A DNA stretch of 64,000 bases from Actinopolyspora lacussalsi subsp. righensis (GCF_900116555.1 NZ_FPAT01000013.1:1-64000); one strand, 5' to 3'. Numbered from the stretch's first letter, positions 17,830 through 25,591 are shown. Translations and numbers: made by a program. The notes: generated from the letters alone by a model not told the origin.

Positions 17830-18086
17830 GGGGCGGCGATTTCGCGCGAAATCGCCGCCCCAGCACGGTGATGTGCCCCAGCTCCGTCAATTTCCCACGA
17901 AATCGCCGGGTGGTGGGACGGAACGGTGGCGAACTCCCACCACTCCCGCAGGCCGCACTCCGACCACCCTCGCACTCGGCACCGCTGCGGGTTCTCCGGT
18001 GCGGCTCTCGCGAGGACGGCCCCGACGTTGTGTAGGTCGCTACCCGATGTCGGGGCACCCGCAGCGAGAGCCGCACGAGAGGTTCC
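17830..18086 (-). repeat. Composite 3'-UTR element, copy A
   Basis: Fills the gap between the convergent E2 and PNPOx-like genes. Left to right it holds a perfect 32-bp palindrome (17830-17861, core ATTTCGCGCGAAAT), a weaker copy (17890-17903), a conserved CCCACCAC/GGCCGCACTCCGACCA segment, and a three-tier hairpin at 17990-18086. Stem 1 is 13 perfect base pairs (17999-18011 with 18064-18076), stem 2 CCCCGAC/GTCGGGG (18020-18026 with 18049-18055), stem 3 GTAG/CTAC. Strand is given as that of the gene whose stop it follows (18129). Confidence 0.7.
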
Positions 18087-18128
18087 GCCAAGACACCAGC
18101 TACGCGAATCGGCCCCCTCCTGCTCCTG

Positions 18129-18590
18129 TCAGGAGCGGTGGTGCTCGGTGATCCCGGCTCCGGGCCGCCAGGTGCGGATCAGCAGCCGATCCTCGGCCAC
18201 GCTGGTCCGCGTGATCTCGTGCAACTCCCAGCGGAACATGTGGAAAGTGCCGGGCTCGTGCTGGATCTCGCCGGCGTAAGCGCGCAGCTCCTCGCCCTCG
18301 GGAACCTCGACGGCACGCCCGGATACCTTCACGTCCCCCTCGGTCATCTCGCCGGGGTGAGCGTGCAGCGCGGCACGCGGGTCACGCCGCAGGTCGAGTG
18401 CCTTCAGCGCACGTGGCATCGACCCCATGGTCAGGTTCCCGGAGTGGAACTGGACCTCGGTGCCGCTGACCCGGGGTGATCCGTCGCCGCGGAGTGTCGC
18501 CAGGACGTGGTGCAGGTGCGCCTCGAAGCACTGCCGGACGGCCGCCGCGAACTCTGGTACTTCGGTTTCGAACTGTTTCCAATCGGTCAC
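18129..18590 (-). CDS. Pyridoxamine 5'-phosphate oxidase-fold protein
   Basis: 153 aa from GTG 18590. The split-barrel flavin/F420-binding fold is suggested by HHVLATLRGDGSPRVSGTEV, GNLTMGSMPRALKALDL and RDPRAALHAHPGE, then a C-terminal WELHEITRTS and LLIRTWRPG. Proteins of this type bind FMN or F420 and reduce small molecules, or bind heme. The start is uncertain: an ATG 66 nt upstream extends the frame with a basic, unlikely N-terminus. It stands alone on its strand, convergent with the dehydrogenase operon. Confidence 0.8.
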   Translation of the reverse strand: MTDWKQFETEVPEFAAAVRQCFEAHLHHVLATLRGDGSPRVSGTEVQFHSGNLTMGSMPRALKALDLRRDPRAALHAHPGEMTEGDVKVSGRAVEVPEGEELRAYAGEIQHEPGTFHMFRWELHEITRTSVAEDRLLIRTWRPGAGITEHHRS

Positions 18591-18695
18591 GCGGCCAACA
18601 TCGCACGAACCCCCGACAACACGGTGTCGCCGCCGGATTCGGCGGTTCGGCGGCACCCCGGCTCGTGGCGCGAGGTTCCCGACGTCGGAGCCGCC

Positions 18696-19220
18696 TCACT
18701 CCTCCTTGCGCCTGCGGCCACCGCGCTGTGCCGCGGCCCCGGCCCCGGCGACGGCCTGGGCAGCCGCGCTGGTGTGCTGCCCCTCGGCGGAGGTGTGCTG
18801 CCCGGAACCGTGCGCCCCCGAGTCGGCACCGTCACCGGCCTCGGCCGCCGTGGCCGACTGGCCGGAAGCTCCCTCGGACCGCTGGCCACGGGACTGCGAA
18901 GCCCCGTTCGACGTGGCCGAGGCGGACTTCTGCTGGGCGGCCCGCTGCGCATCGGATTGGCGGGAGCCACCGGAGCCGCTCTCGGGCTGCTCGGCCTGTC
19001 CGGTCGCGTTCTGCTGCTCGGAGCCCTGGTCTCCGCTCGCCGCGGCGGCCTGTGCCTGCTCGGTGGCCGGCTCGGCTTCCGGTGGCTGGGTGGCCGATGG
19101 GCCTTCCGGAAAGTCGAACTCGTGCGACTCGAAGTCGTGCACGTCGATCTCCGGCAGCTCGAGCTCGCTGTGGAGCTCCCCGAAGATCGGAGTTCCAGGG
19201 TCGGATGTCGCCTTGCTCAC
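18696..19220 (-). CDS. Unrecognised low-complexity protein with acidic N-terminus
   Basis: 174 aa. The first 45 residues are acidic and patterned (FGELHSELELPEIDVHDFES); the remainder is Ala/Gly/Ser/Gln/Glu low complexity with a basic end (RGGRRRKEE). No signal peptide or membrane helix. The codon bias is normal for the genome, and the N-terminal ELHSELELPEIDVHDFE pattern supports a real gene. I cannot name a family; it may be a disordered regulatory or scaffold protein. Confidence 0.5.
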   Translation of the reverse strand: MSKATSDPGTPIFGELHSELELPEIDVHDFESHEFDFPEGPSATQPPEAEPATEQAQAAAASGDQGSEQQNATGQAEQPESGSGGSRQSDAQRAAQQKSASATSNGASQSRGQRSEGASGQSATAAEAGDGADSGAHGSGQHTSAEGQHTSAAAQAVAGAGAAAQRGGRRRKEE

Positions 19221-19654
19221 CGCTTCGCCCTCCCAATCACTCTCGAAGCGAGCCGGGATACTGCCGGTCTCTCGGCGTACGACCGAGATCCCGACGTGGT
19301 GTACCCGAGCGTCGGCACCACGAATCCCCGGCGGCGATTCGTGGCACGCGGCCGGCCCGAGGGCCGCCCGCGCCGATAAAACACAGGGGTGAACGGTCCT
19401 CGCAGGCGAAGCCGAGCAATCTCACCTCTTCAGGTGAGGTGTGTGCCGACTTCACCCGACCGCAACCCACCAGCATTCCAGAGAAACAAAGCGGAAACGG
19501 GCGACAATTCCGAACCGTGGCAAAGGCCACGCACGGCTTGCGAGCTTGCTCACAGGGTCACCCCGTCACTCCACGGCACGGGCGCCCCCGCCGTGGAGTG
19601 ACGCAGGATACGTAACAGGGAATCGCCCGGATGCCGGGACGGTCCCGGTGCTGA
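19221..19654. other. Intergenic region with a strong hairpin near its right end
   Basis: No supported gene in 434 bp between two leftward genes. The right part carries the terminator at 19565-19602. Confidence 0.5.
19565..19602 (-). terminator. Hairpin downstream of the Imm1 gene
   Basis: Perfect 13-bp arms GTCACTCCACGGC (19565-19577) and GCCGTGGAGTGAC (19590-19602) with a 12-nt G/C-rich loop, 53 bp past the immunity gene stop. Confidence 0.7.
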
Positions 19655-20062
19655 TCAGTACCGGGGTTCCTGCCAGGTGAGGTTGGTCGGACGTTGGCCG
19701 GTGGTGAGGAACTCGCGGGCGGCCTGGTGTGCGTCGGCGACGGGGACGGCCGAGTCCAGCGGGGCGTGGGTCCAGGTACCGCCGTAGTCGAATCCGGCGT
19801 CGTCGGGAGTGGGCAAGGTGCCCTTGCTGGCGACGGCGCGGGCTGGTTTTTCGAGGTAGCTCACCGAGCTGTACCCGTCCTGGCCGAGACCGATGTGCAG
19901 GGCGCATCGTTTGTCGGGGGGGGGGACGAGTTCGACGTAGGTGGGCACGTCTTCGGCTACGGCATCGACGGTGACTCGTTCCAGCAGGGCATCGAGTTCG
20001 TCAACGGTGGAGACCTCGGCCAAAGGTTCGTCCGGGTGGTACATCGCTGTGAAGGTGCTCAC
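19655..20062 (-). CDS. Imm1-family immunity protein
   Basis: 135 aa with an Imm1-like pattern: DELDALLERVTVDA at the N-terminus, PTYVELVPPPDKRCALHIGLG, GYSSVSYLE and the GTWTHAPLDSAVPVADAHQA end. Imm1 proteins neutralise deaminase toxins, including DddA-type enzymes. The GTG start overlaps the toxin frame's stop (GTGA), the expected toxin-then-immunity order. A run of ten G on the plus strand (about 19915-19924) encodes the VPPP stretch. The frame is intact although the toxin next to it looks broken, which would make it an orphan antidote. Confidence 0.82.
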   Translation of the reverse strand: MSTFTAMYHPDEPLAEVSTVDELDALLERVTVDAVAEDVPTYVELVPPPDKRCALHIGLGQDGYSSVSYLEKPARAVASKGTLPTPDDAGFDYGGTWTHAPLDSAVPVADAHQAAREFLTTGQRPTNLTWQEPRY

Positions 20063-20787
20063 GGGTCCATCCCTTCTGCTGTGCCGGTATAGACCTGGTA
20101 ACCGGTGGGCCAGTACACCGTCAACCGAGTGCCGGCGGGCAACTGCCCAGGCAGAGTGGCGTCGCAGCCGAACTCGCCGGGGCAGGGTCGGTTGTTGACG
20201 TAGAGGGTGGCTTCGGTGCTCCCGGTATCACGGTAGAGAGCGCGCAGGACGGCTGCGGCGTGTCCTTCGGCATGGTCGTTGCCGCTGGCCAGGGTTTGCC
20301 AATCGCCATTGAGTCCGGCCCACCCGCACCAGCTCCCTGCCGTCCGCTTTCCACCTGTTCGATGGTTTCACCTGTGGTGGTGGTCAGAATGCCGGTAGTT
20401 GGACTGCGTCGGGTGGGACGTTCCGGCAAGGAATCGGCGTGTCGGCGGTAATACGGGGCCGGTATCGGACGGGCTTCGATCGTGGGTACGGCGCTGGGTG
20501 GCGGGTTCCTGGTCTCGGGGGAAGGGGATGCCCGCTGGGTCGGCCAGATAAGCGACGAGGTGTTCGGCGGCACGGGTGAGGCACTCAGCGGCGGCTTCGG
20601 CTTCCCGGCCGGCCTCGGCCAGCCCGGTATAGGCGTGGGTGAGGCTGTGGTCCTGACTGGTACGACTCAGTGTGGCGACCCGTTCGGCCACCTCGGCCAG
20701 CACTCGGCGGGCGCGGTGCAGGTGCTCTGCCGGTAGAGCCGCATGGGCAGCGGCCATGCGGGCGGCGAGATCTTGCAACAACGACAT
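20059..20787 (-). pseudogene. DddA-like (SCP1.201-type) deaminase toxin, frameshifted
   Basis: Three blocks in two frames make one plausible protein. Block 1 starts at ATG 20787 (helical MSLLQDLAARMAAAHAALPA, about 100 residues). Block 2, one frame off, spans about 20490-20310 (SLPERPTRRSPTTGILTT, GETIEQVESGRQG). Block 3, back in the first frame, carries the deaminase core: zinc ligand and catalytic Glu in NDHAEGHAAAVLRA, LYVNNRPCPGEFGCD for the two Cys ligands, then LPAGTRLTVYWPTGY. The first frame alone hits an in-frame TGA at 20368-20370. SCP1.201 deaminases convert cytosine to uracil, in double-stranded DNA for DddA. Two compensating indels or assembly errors are the alternatives. Confidence 0.75.
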
Positions 20788-20793
20788 GCCGGA

Positions 20794-21048
20794 TCACAAC
20801 CGGTCGGCGTAGTCGCGGAGATCTCCGGCCGCCCGGGCGCTCAACCGGAGACAGGCGCGGGCGTGCTCGCCAGCCTGGTTGATCCGGGCGAGGATGGTGT
20901 GGGCGTCGGTGTTGCCGCTGCCGCGCAGAGCATCGACCAGGTCAGCGGCGATGATGTCGAGCTGTTCGACGGTGACGGCCATCTGATCGGGGTAGGCGTC
21001 GTCAGCGGCTCCGGCCAGCCGGACACGAAGTCCCTCCAGGGCACTCAC
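20794..21048 (-). CDS. Small helical partner protein of the toxin gene
   Basis: 84 aa from GTG 21048, picked because AAGGAG lies 5 nt upstream. The protein is helical throughout (VEQLDIIAADLVDALRGS, AGEHARACLRLSARAAGDLR) without Cys pairs, membrane helices or a signal peptide. It ends 7 bp before the toxin start. Small helical genes like this precede actinomycete polymorphic toxins and resemble WXG100/ESAT-6-like partners in size, though no WXG motif is present. A secretion or chaperone role is inference. Confidence 0.62.
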   Translation of the reverse strand: MSALEGLRVRLAGAADDAYPDQMAVTVEQLDIIAADLVDALRGSGNTDAHTILARINQAGEHARACLRLSARAAGDLRDYADRL

Positions 21049-21280
21049 GGTCACTCCTTGTCGCAACAGTGATCACTTACTGTGCGAAAAGGATGGCGTT
21101 CACCCCCGACAAATTCTTCGACAACCTTCGATCCGCCCTACGCCCACGACAACGGAGAAGGAGTCCCGAGCTCGCGATCAACCGGCATCGCGACCAGGGG
21201 CCCGACTGGCGTCACGGTGCATCCGCGACGACCCGATCGCCAGGGATCTCGTGCCTCGCTCGTACCGACGCGCGTCAACA

Positions 21281-21307
21281 CCCGTCCCGGGCAGGGCTCG
21301 GGACGGG
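21281..21307 (-). terminator. Hairpin downstream of the duplicated dehydrogenase tail
   Basis: Arms CCCGTCCCG (21281-21289) and CGGGACGGG (21299-21307) around a 9-nt loop, about 55 bp past the stop of the duplicated tail. It may be the dehydrogenase gene's original terminator. Confidence 0.5.
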
Positions 21308-21363
21308 CACGCGGACCTCTTCCGGCGCGGTGACGGCACGCCGACACGTCACCTGCGGCGTCA

Positions 21364-21439
21364 GGGAATGTGCCGCCCGGATACCGCCCTGGCCACCACC
21401 AACTGCTGGATCTGCTCGGTGCCCTCGAAGATGTCGTAG
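21364..21439 (-). repeat. 76-bp direct repeat, left copy (duplicated end of acyl-CoA dehydrogenase)
   Basis: Matches 23560-23635 with three mismatches in 76 bp by eye. On the minus strand it encodes YDIFEGTEQIQQLVVARAVS and then GRHIP and a TGA stop, exactly the C-terminus of the dehydrogenase encoded at 23557-24765. The homology ends abruptly on both sides. This looks like one end of an inserted or duplicated segment. Confidence 0.8.
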
Positions 21440-21685
21440 TTGTACGGCACCGGCGCTGTGAGCCGCACTCGAAACTTCTGGAATGGCTGTGCGCAGCGTT
21501 TTTCTGTTTGCTCGCGTTGGCTGGCGACGGCCGTTGCCGACCCCTCCGCGAAGCGGACACGAAGCAGTGCCCCGAAGTCTCGTTGTCTGATCGTGTGCTC
21601 GGTAGTGTGGTTGGTGCCTCTTCGCCGAGGTTGCCCCCGCGGGACGCCGTGGGGGCGGTGAAGAGGAGTGGCGAAGAGGTGCATC

Positions 21686-22672
21686 GTGGAGACGTTTGGG
21701 CAAGCGTTGCGCCGGTTGCGTGCGTTGGCGGGGTTGTCGCAGCCGCAGCTGGCCAGACAGGCACATATCAGCCAGTCCTCGCTGTCGCGGTACGAATCCG
21801 ACCGTCAGACGGTTGACGTGTCGATGGCGCGCCGGTTGGACGAGCTGCTCGGTTCGGACGAGGAATTGACCACGTTGGCGGCTCCGGCCAGCGGATTGCT
21901 CACGCCGGACGATCAGCAGCGGCTCGCTCGGGGGCTGGAGCAGCCCTACCGGATCGACGCGGCGACCGTAACCGCTCTCGCGGACATGTTGGCTGCCCAG
22001 CGCGGGTTGGACGACACGCTCGGACCGGAACCGTTGATCCCGGCTGTCATGGCACAGGTGGATACGGTGCTCGGATTGATGCGCCAGGCAAGCGGTAGAC
22101 ACCAGCATTCCCTGGCCGAGGTGGGGGCGGAGTACGTGCAGTTCGCCGGATGGTTGCACGCTGAGACGCGTCGGGACCGCGACGCCGTGCGGCTGCTCAG
22201 CGAGGCCGAACAGGTTGCCGACGAGATCGGAAACGGCATCCTGGCTGCCCAGGCGGCGAACTTCAAGGGATATCTGGCCCGGCAACAGGGGAATTCGCGG
22301 GGAGTCGTGCGGTGGTTCCTGGCCGAGCACCACACCCCCGGTGCCCACATCGCCCAGCGGGTCGGAGCCGCTGCCCAGGCGGCGCAGGGCTATGCCGAAC
22401 TCGGACAACCCGACAACGCTCTTCGCCTGCTGGACACGGCCGGAGAGCTGATCGACGCAGCTGCCCGTGAAGAACCTCCTCGCACGGCCTACTGGCTCAC
22501 CCCGACTTTTCACCGACTCAACATCGGCCTGGCTCATCTGGCCTTGGCGGACCACACCACCGCATCCGATCACCTCAGCGCCGGTTTGAACGGGCTTCCC
22601 CCTGATCAGCGCACCGGGGAATGGACGGTGGAATACCGGGAAGCTCTCGACCGGGCCGAGCAACACCGATAA
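21686..22672 (+). CDS. XRE-family regulator with TPR-like C-terminal region
   Basis: 328 aa from GTG 21686 (AAGAGG 6 nt before); an in-frame GTG at 21668 is less well spaced. The N-terminal 65 residues are an XRE helix-turn-helix (RRLRALAGLSQPQLARQAH, SQSSLSRYESDRQTVDV). The rest is alpha-helical with repeat-like pairs (VRLLSEAEQVADEIGNGILA, AQGYAELGQPDNALRLLDTA), as in TPR-containing streptomycete regulators. It lacks the DUF5753 sequence of the regulator at 787. It heads a cassette with three small genes (22753-23431), two of which have paralogues next to the 787 regulator. Confidence 0.85.
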   Translation: METFGQALRRLRALAGLSQPQLARQAHISQSSLSRYESDRQTVDVSMARRLDELLGSDEELTTLAAPASGLLTPDDQQRLARGLEQPYRIDAATVTALADMLAAQRGLDDTLGPEPLIPAVMAQVDTVLGLMRQASGRHQHSLAEVGAEYVQFAGWLHAETRRDRDAVRLLSEAEQVADEIGNGILAAQAANFKGYLARQQGNSRGVVRWFLAEHHTPGAHIAQRVGAAAQAAQGYAELGQPDNALRLLDTAGELIDAAAREEPPRTAYWLTPTFHRLNIGLAHLALADHTTASDHLSAGLNGLPPDQRTGEWTVEYREALDRAEQHR

Positions 22673-22678
22673 CACCTC

Positions 22679-22712
22679 TTGCGCTATGCACATACGGAAA
22701 CGCATAGCGCAA
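22679..22712. promoter_or_regulatory. Inverted repeat between the XRE gene and the small-protein operon
   Basis: Perfect 11-bp arms TTGCGCTATGC (22679-22689) and GCATAGCGCAA (22702-22712) with a 12-nt spacer. It is 7 bp after the XRE stop and 40 bp before the next start, so it could be a terminator, an operator, or both. Confidence 0.55.
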
Positions 22713-22752
22713 CCCCTGCACTTCGCATCGCCAACCGACCGATGCTGCGGGC

Positions 22753-22971
22753 ATGACCACGAGATCAACAAAGCCCGTGTTGGTGCGGTGTAACACTGTC
22801 GAGCACGACGGCACCGAATCACTACAGCTGTCGGTCGAGGGTGGTCGGCTGACGATCATCACTCCCACTGTCTACAACCGCACTCGGTGGAGTGCCGAGC
22901 AGGCGCGCACCCTGCGGGACACGGTGACCAGGTTGCTGTGCCAATTGCCGGGCGGGGGTGGTGCCCGGTGA
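22753..22971 (+). CDS. Small conserved protein, paralogue of the gene at 448
   Basis: 72 aa. The core LTIITPTVYNRTRWSAEQAR followed by TLRDTVTRLL matches the protein at 448-672, with the shared pattern TPTVxxRTxW. The N-terminus (TKPVLVRCNTVEHDGTE) is beta-rich. The stop overlaps the GTG of the next gene. Function unknown. Confidence 0.68.
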   Translation: MTTRSTKPVLVRCNTVEHDGTESLQLSVEGGRLTIITPTVYNRTRWSAEQARTLRDTVTRLLCQLPGGGGAR

Positions 22972-23195
22972 GTCGGCCGCATACGCAGCTGGCCGTATTG
23001 CTGCGCCGCTGTCAGTGGATGGTGGACGAGGCCGCCTACAAGCTCGGCGGTAAGCGGCTTCCGGCCACCGATCGGCAGGATCTGGCCGAGGCGCTGGACG
23101 AACTCTCGGCCGCGCTGCGCGAGTACCGCGACGCTCCCACCGACACGGACGTGGACGCAGGGGAGCCGCCCACGATCGTGGACCCGGAGTCGTGA
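22968..23195 (+). CDS. Small helical protein, paralogue of the gene at 203
   Basis: 75 aa from the GTG at 22968 inside the GTGA overlap. The helical LLRRCQWMVDEAAYKLGGK and LAEALDELSAALREYRDA match the 82-aa protein at 203-451; the tail is acidic. The order small-beta protein then helical protein is the same in both cassettes, so a cassette-level relationship is likely. The stop overlaps the next gene's GTG. Confidence 0.68.
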   Translation: MSRPHTQLAVLLRRCQWMVDEAAYKLGGKRLPATDRQDLAEALDELSAALREYRDAPTDTDVDAGEPPTIVDPES

Positions 23196-23431
23196 CCGTG
23201 CGAAGGGGCCGGCCCTACCTCGGCCGACACGGGTTCCGTCCCTGCCGGCTGCCGGGACACGTGCCCGCACTGTCCGGTGACCTCGCGGTACCGGGGCCGC
23301 AGCCGACGCCCCTGGCGAACGGTGACCGGCACGCCACCGACAGCGGGCCGGTCCTGCCCGGCTGGTCCCGCGACCCGACCACCCTCGCCCGCGTGCTGGA
23401 CGGGCTGCGACGACTCCAGCCCGCCGAGTAG
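23192..23431 (+). CDS. Small Arg/Pro/Gly-rich protein, third gene of the cassette
   Basis: 79 aa from GTG 23192 in a third consecutive GTGA overlap. It is rich in Pro, Gly and Arg (RPYLGRHGFRPCRLPGH, GWSRDPTTLARVLDGLRRL). It differs from the third gene of the left cassette, which is a membrane protein. The translational coupling is the main reason to believe it is real; no family recognised. Confidence 0.5.
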   Translation: MTVRRGRPYLGRHGFRPCRLPGHVPALSGDLAVPGPQPTPLANGDRHATDSGPVLPGWSRDPTTLARVLDGLRRLQPAE

Positions 23432-23556
23432 GCCACAGCCACGGTGGAACGGCCCGCCGAGAGGAAAAACCACCACCCCCTATCAAGCGGGCCGCACTCA
23501 TGTCGCCGGGGTGGTGGGCACGCGATGGCCCCGGCGTTCGTGCGTCTCGCACCGCA

Positions 23557-24765
23557 CTAGGGAATGTGCCGCCCCGAGACCGCCCTGGCCACCACCAGCT
23601 GCTGGATCTGCTCGGTGCCCTCGAAGATGTCGTAGATCTTGGCGTCGCGGTGCATCCGCTCCACCGGGTACTCGCGGGTGTAGCCGCTGCCGCCGAGGAT
23701 CTGGATGGCCCGCTCGGTGGCCCAGGTCGCGACCCGACCGGCCTTGAGCTTGGACATCGATCCCTCACCGGAGGTGAAGGGGATCTCGTTGCGGCCCATC
23801 CAGGCGGCACGCCAGACCAGCATTCGGGCCGCGTCGATCTCGGTACGCATGTCGGCGAGGGTGAACGCGATCCCCTGGTTGTCGATGATCGGGCGCCCGA
23901 AGGTCTCCCGCTGGGTCGCGTACTCCAGGGCGTGCTCGTAGGCGGCCCGGGCGATGCCGATGGCCTGCGATCCGACGGTGGGGCGCGAGAGCTCGAAGGT
24001 ACGCATCGCCTGCGAGCTGGACTTGCCGCCCTCCCTGGCCCGCGCCAGCCGCTCGTCGAGCTTCTCCTTGCCACCCAGCAGGCAGCGACCCGGCACCCGC
24101 ACGTCGTCCAGGAACACGTCGGCGGTGTGCGAGGCGCGCAGCCCGTGCTTGCGGATCTTGCTCGGCGCGGACAGGCCGGGCGTACCGGGCGGGACCACGA
24201 AGGCCGCCTGACCGCGCGGCCCGAGTTCGGGGTCCACCACGGCCTGCACCACGTGCACGTTGGCGATCCCGCCGTTGGTCGCCCACGCCTTCTGCCCGTT
24301 GAGCACCCACTCGTCGGTGGCCTCGTCGTAGACGGCGCGGGTGCGCATCGCGGCGACGTCCGAACCCGCCTCGGGTTCGGAGGAGCAGAACGCGGCCACC
24401 TGGGGCTCGTCCACATCGCCGTAGCACTGCGGAACCCACTCGGCGAGCTGGTCCGGCGTGCCGGAGGAGAAGATTCCCGCCACCGCGAGCGTCGTACCGA
24501 AGATCGCCATCCCGATACCGCCGTCGCCCCAGAACAGTTCCTCGTTGGCTATCGGCAGCGAGAGGCCGGTCTCGTCCGCCCAGAACGTCGCCAGCGTCTC
24601 GAAGCCGTAGAGGCCGACCTTGGCGGCCTCGGAGATGATCGGCCAGGGAGTTTCCTCCCGCTCGTCCCACTCCGCCGCGGCGGGGCGGATCTCCTTCTGG
24701 GCGAAGCCGTGTAACCAGTCGCGCAGTTCCTGGTGCTCTTCGGTGAGTTCCAGCGAGAAGCTCAT
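23557..24765 (-). CDS. Acyl-CoA dehydrogenase
   Basis: 402 aa, normal for the FAD-dependent family that introduces the alpha-beta double bond in fatty-acyl-CoA beta-oxidation. Visible signatures are AAFCSSEPEAGSDVAAMRT (substrate/FAD loop), EWVLNGQKAWATNGG, the C-terminal GGSGYTREYPVERMHRDAK and YDIFEGTEQIQQL, where the Glu of the last motif is the usual catalytic base region. The extreme 3' end is duplicated 2.2 kb downstream. An SCP2 protein gene lies 190 bp upstream on the same strand and a TetR beyond it, suggesting a small lipid-degradation unit. Confidence 0.94.
   Translation of the reverse strand: MSFSLELTEEHQELRDWLHGFAQKEIRPAAAEWDEREETPWPIISEAAKVGLYGFETLATFWADETGLSLPIANEELFWGDGGIGMAIFGTTLAVAGIFSSGTPDQLAEWVPQCYGDVDEPQVAAFCSSEPEAGSDVAAMRTRAVYDEATDEWVLNGQKAWATNGGIANVHVVQAVVDPELGPRGQAAFVVPPGTPGLSAPSKIRKHGLRASHTADVFLDDVRVPGRCLLGGKEKLDERLARAREGGKSSSQAMRTFELSRPTVGSQAIGIARAAYEHALEYATQRETFGRPIIDNQGIAFTLADMRTEIDAARMLVWRAAWMGRNEIPFTSGEGSMSKLKAGRVATWATERAIQILGGSGYTREYPVERMHRDAKIYDIFEGTEQIQQLVVARAVSGRHIP
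23560..23635 (-). repeat. 76-bp direct repeat, right copy (in-gene)
   Basis: The 3' end of the acyl-CoA dehydrogenase gene, matching 21364-21439. The 2.1 kb between the copies carries the XRE cassette. See the findings. Confidence 0.8.
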
Positions 24766-24956
24766 GAGTTTTCCTCGGATGTCGTTGCTGGTGGTTCGTG
24801 GACGAGTCGGAAGGTGGACCCGGTTCCGACACGGCGGAGCCCGGGTTTCCTCCGGCGGACGCGTGTGGCGGCGGGACGGCCACGAGCGGATCTTCGGGAC
24901 ATTCGGGGCGTCGGAAATATCGGGGTCGCCGAGGGCGTCGGGCTCGGACTCGCTCG

Positions 24957-25547
24957 TCAGGCCTTCGGGATCTGGAAGAGCTTGGTCAGACCGGCGGCGA
25001 AACCGACGTCACCGGCCACCTTGAGCTTGCCCGTCATGAACAGCATGGGCGCCGAGGCGTTGCTCGAGGCGAGCTTGAGCAGCTCCACCGGGCCGAGCAT
25101 CACGGTGGCCCTGGGCTCGTGCTCCGGGATTTTGCTCACGGTGCAGGTACCGCCGGACAGCACGCACTCGTAGCGCAGCACTCCGGTCTCGTCGGCATCC
25201 GAATCGGGCGAGCCCTGTGAGGTGGAACCGTCGAGGTTGATGCGCCAACGCACCACGGCCTCGGTGCTCTTGGCCTTGTCGGAGCGGTAGTGCTCGCCCA
25301 TGCGGCGGAACAGTTCGTCGAGGATCCGCTCGGCCAGTTCCGGGCGGTCCATGACGTCCCGCAGCTGTTCGTCGGAGGCGCGGGAGATCAGCCTCGCGAA
25401 CTGCTGCGGCTCCAGCGAGCTGAGATCGACTTCGGTGTCGGCCGCGGCCAGCTCGGAGGCGGCCGCCAGCAGGCTGACGAACTCCTCCCTGCTGACCTGC
25501 TTCGGATCGGTGGCCGCCAGCGCGGCGATGGGGTCGGATTCCGACAT
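24957..25547 (-). CDS. SCP2 sterol-binding-domain protein
   Basis: 196 aa from ATG 25547, chosen over an ATG 12 nt upstream because GGAGGG sits 4 nt before it and the TetR palindromes would otherwise overlap the gene. The N-terminal 85 residues are helical and acidic (DPKQVSREEFVSLLAAA, LDELFRRMGEHYRSDK). The C-terminal half is an SCP2 fold (VVRWRINLDGSTSQ, YECVLSGGTCTVSK, MLFMTGKLKVAGDVGFAAGL). SCP2 domains bind lipids or acyl-CoA. Location upstream of an acyl-CoA dehydrogenase and beside TetR fits a lipid carrier role. Confidence 0.85.
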   Translation of the reverse strand: MSESDPIAALAATDPKQVSREEFVSLLAAASELAAADTEVDLSSLEPQQFARLISRASDEQLRDVMDRPELAERILDELFRRMGEHYRSDKAKSTEAVVRWRINLDGSTSQGSPDSDADETGVLRYECVLSGGTCTVSKIPEHEPRATVMLGPVELLKLASSNASAPMLFMTGKLKVAGDVGFAAGLTKLFQIPKA

Positions 25548-25563
25548 GTTGCCCTCCATTACC

Positions 25564-25591
25564 TACTCACGAGTAAGACTACTCCCGGGTA
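25564..25591. promoter_or_regulatory. Tandem TetR-type operator between SCP2 and tetR
   Basis: TACTCACGAGTA (25564-25575) and TACTCCCGGGTA (25580-25591) are adjacent imperfect palindromes with centres 16 bp apart. They lie in the 86-bp gap between the divergent SCP2 and TetR starts. A likely site for the neighbouring TetR protein. Confidence 0.6.

Larger units (their letters stand above)
21067..21685. other. Intergenic region holding a duplicated gene end
   Basis: No intact gene in about 620 bp. It holds a GC hairpin (21281-21307) and a 76-bp copy of the acyl-CoA dehydrogenase 3' end (21364-21439). The part right of it is the promoter region of the XRE gene at 21686. Confidence 0.6.

Noticed and set aside
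20368-20370. Selenocysteine or readthrough at the TGA in the toxin gene
   Set aside because: The native-looking sequence just around the TGA is in another frame, so a frameshift pair explains the data better than recoding.
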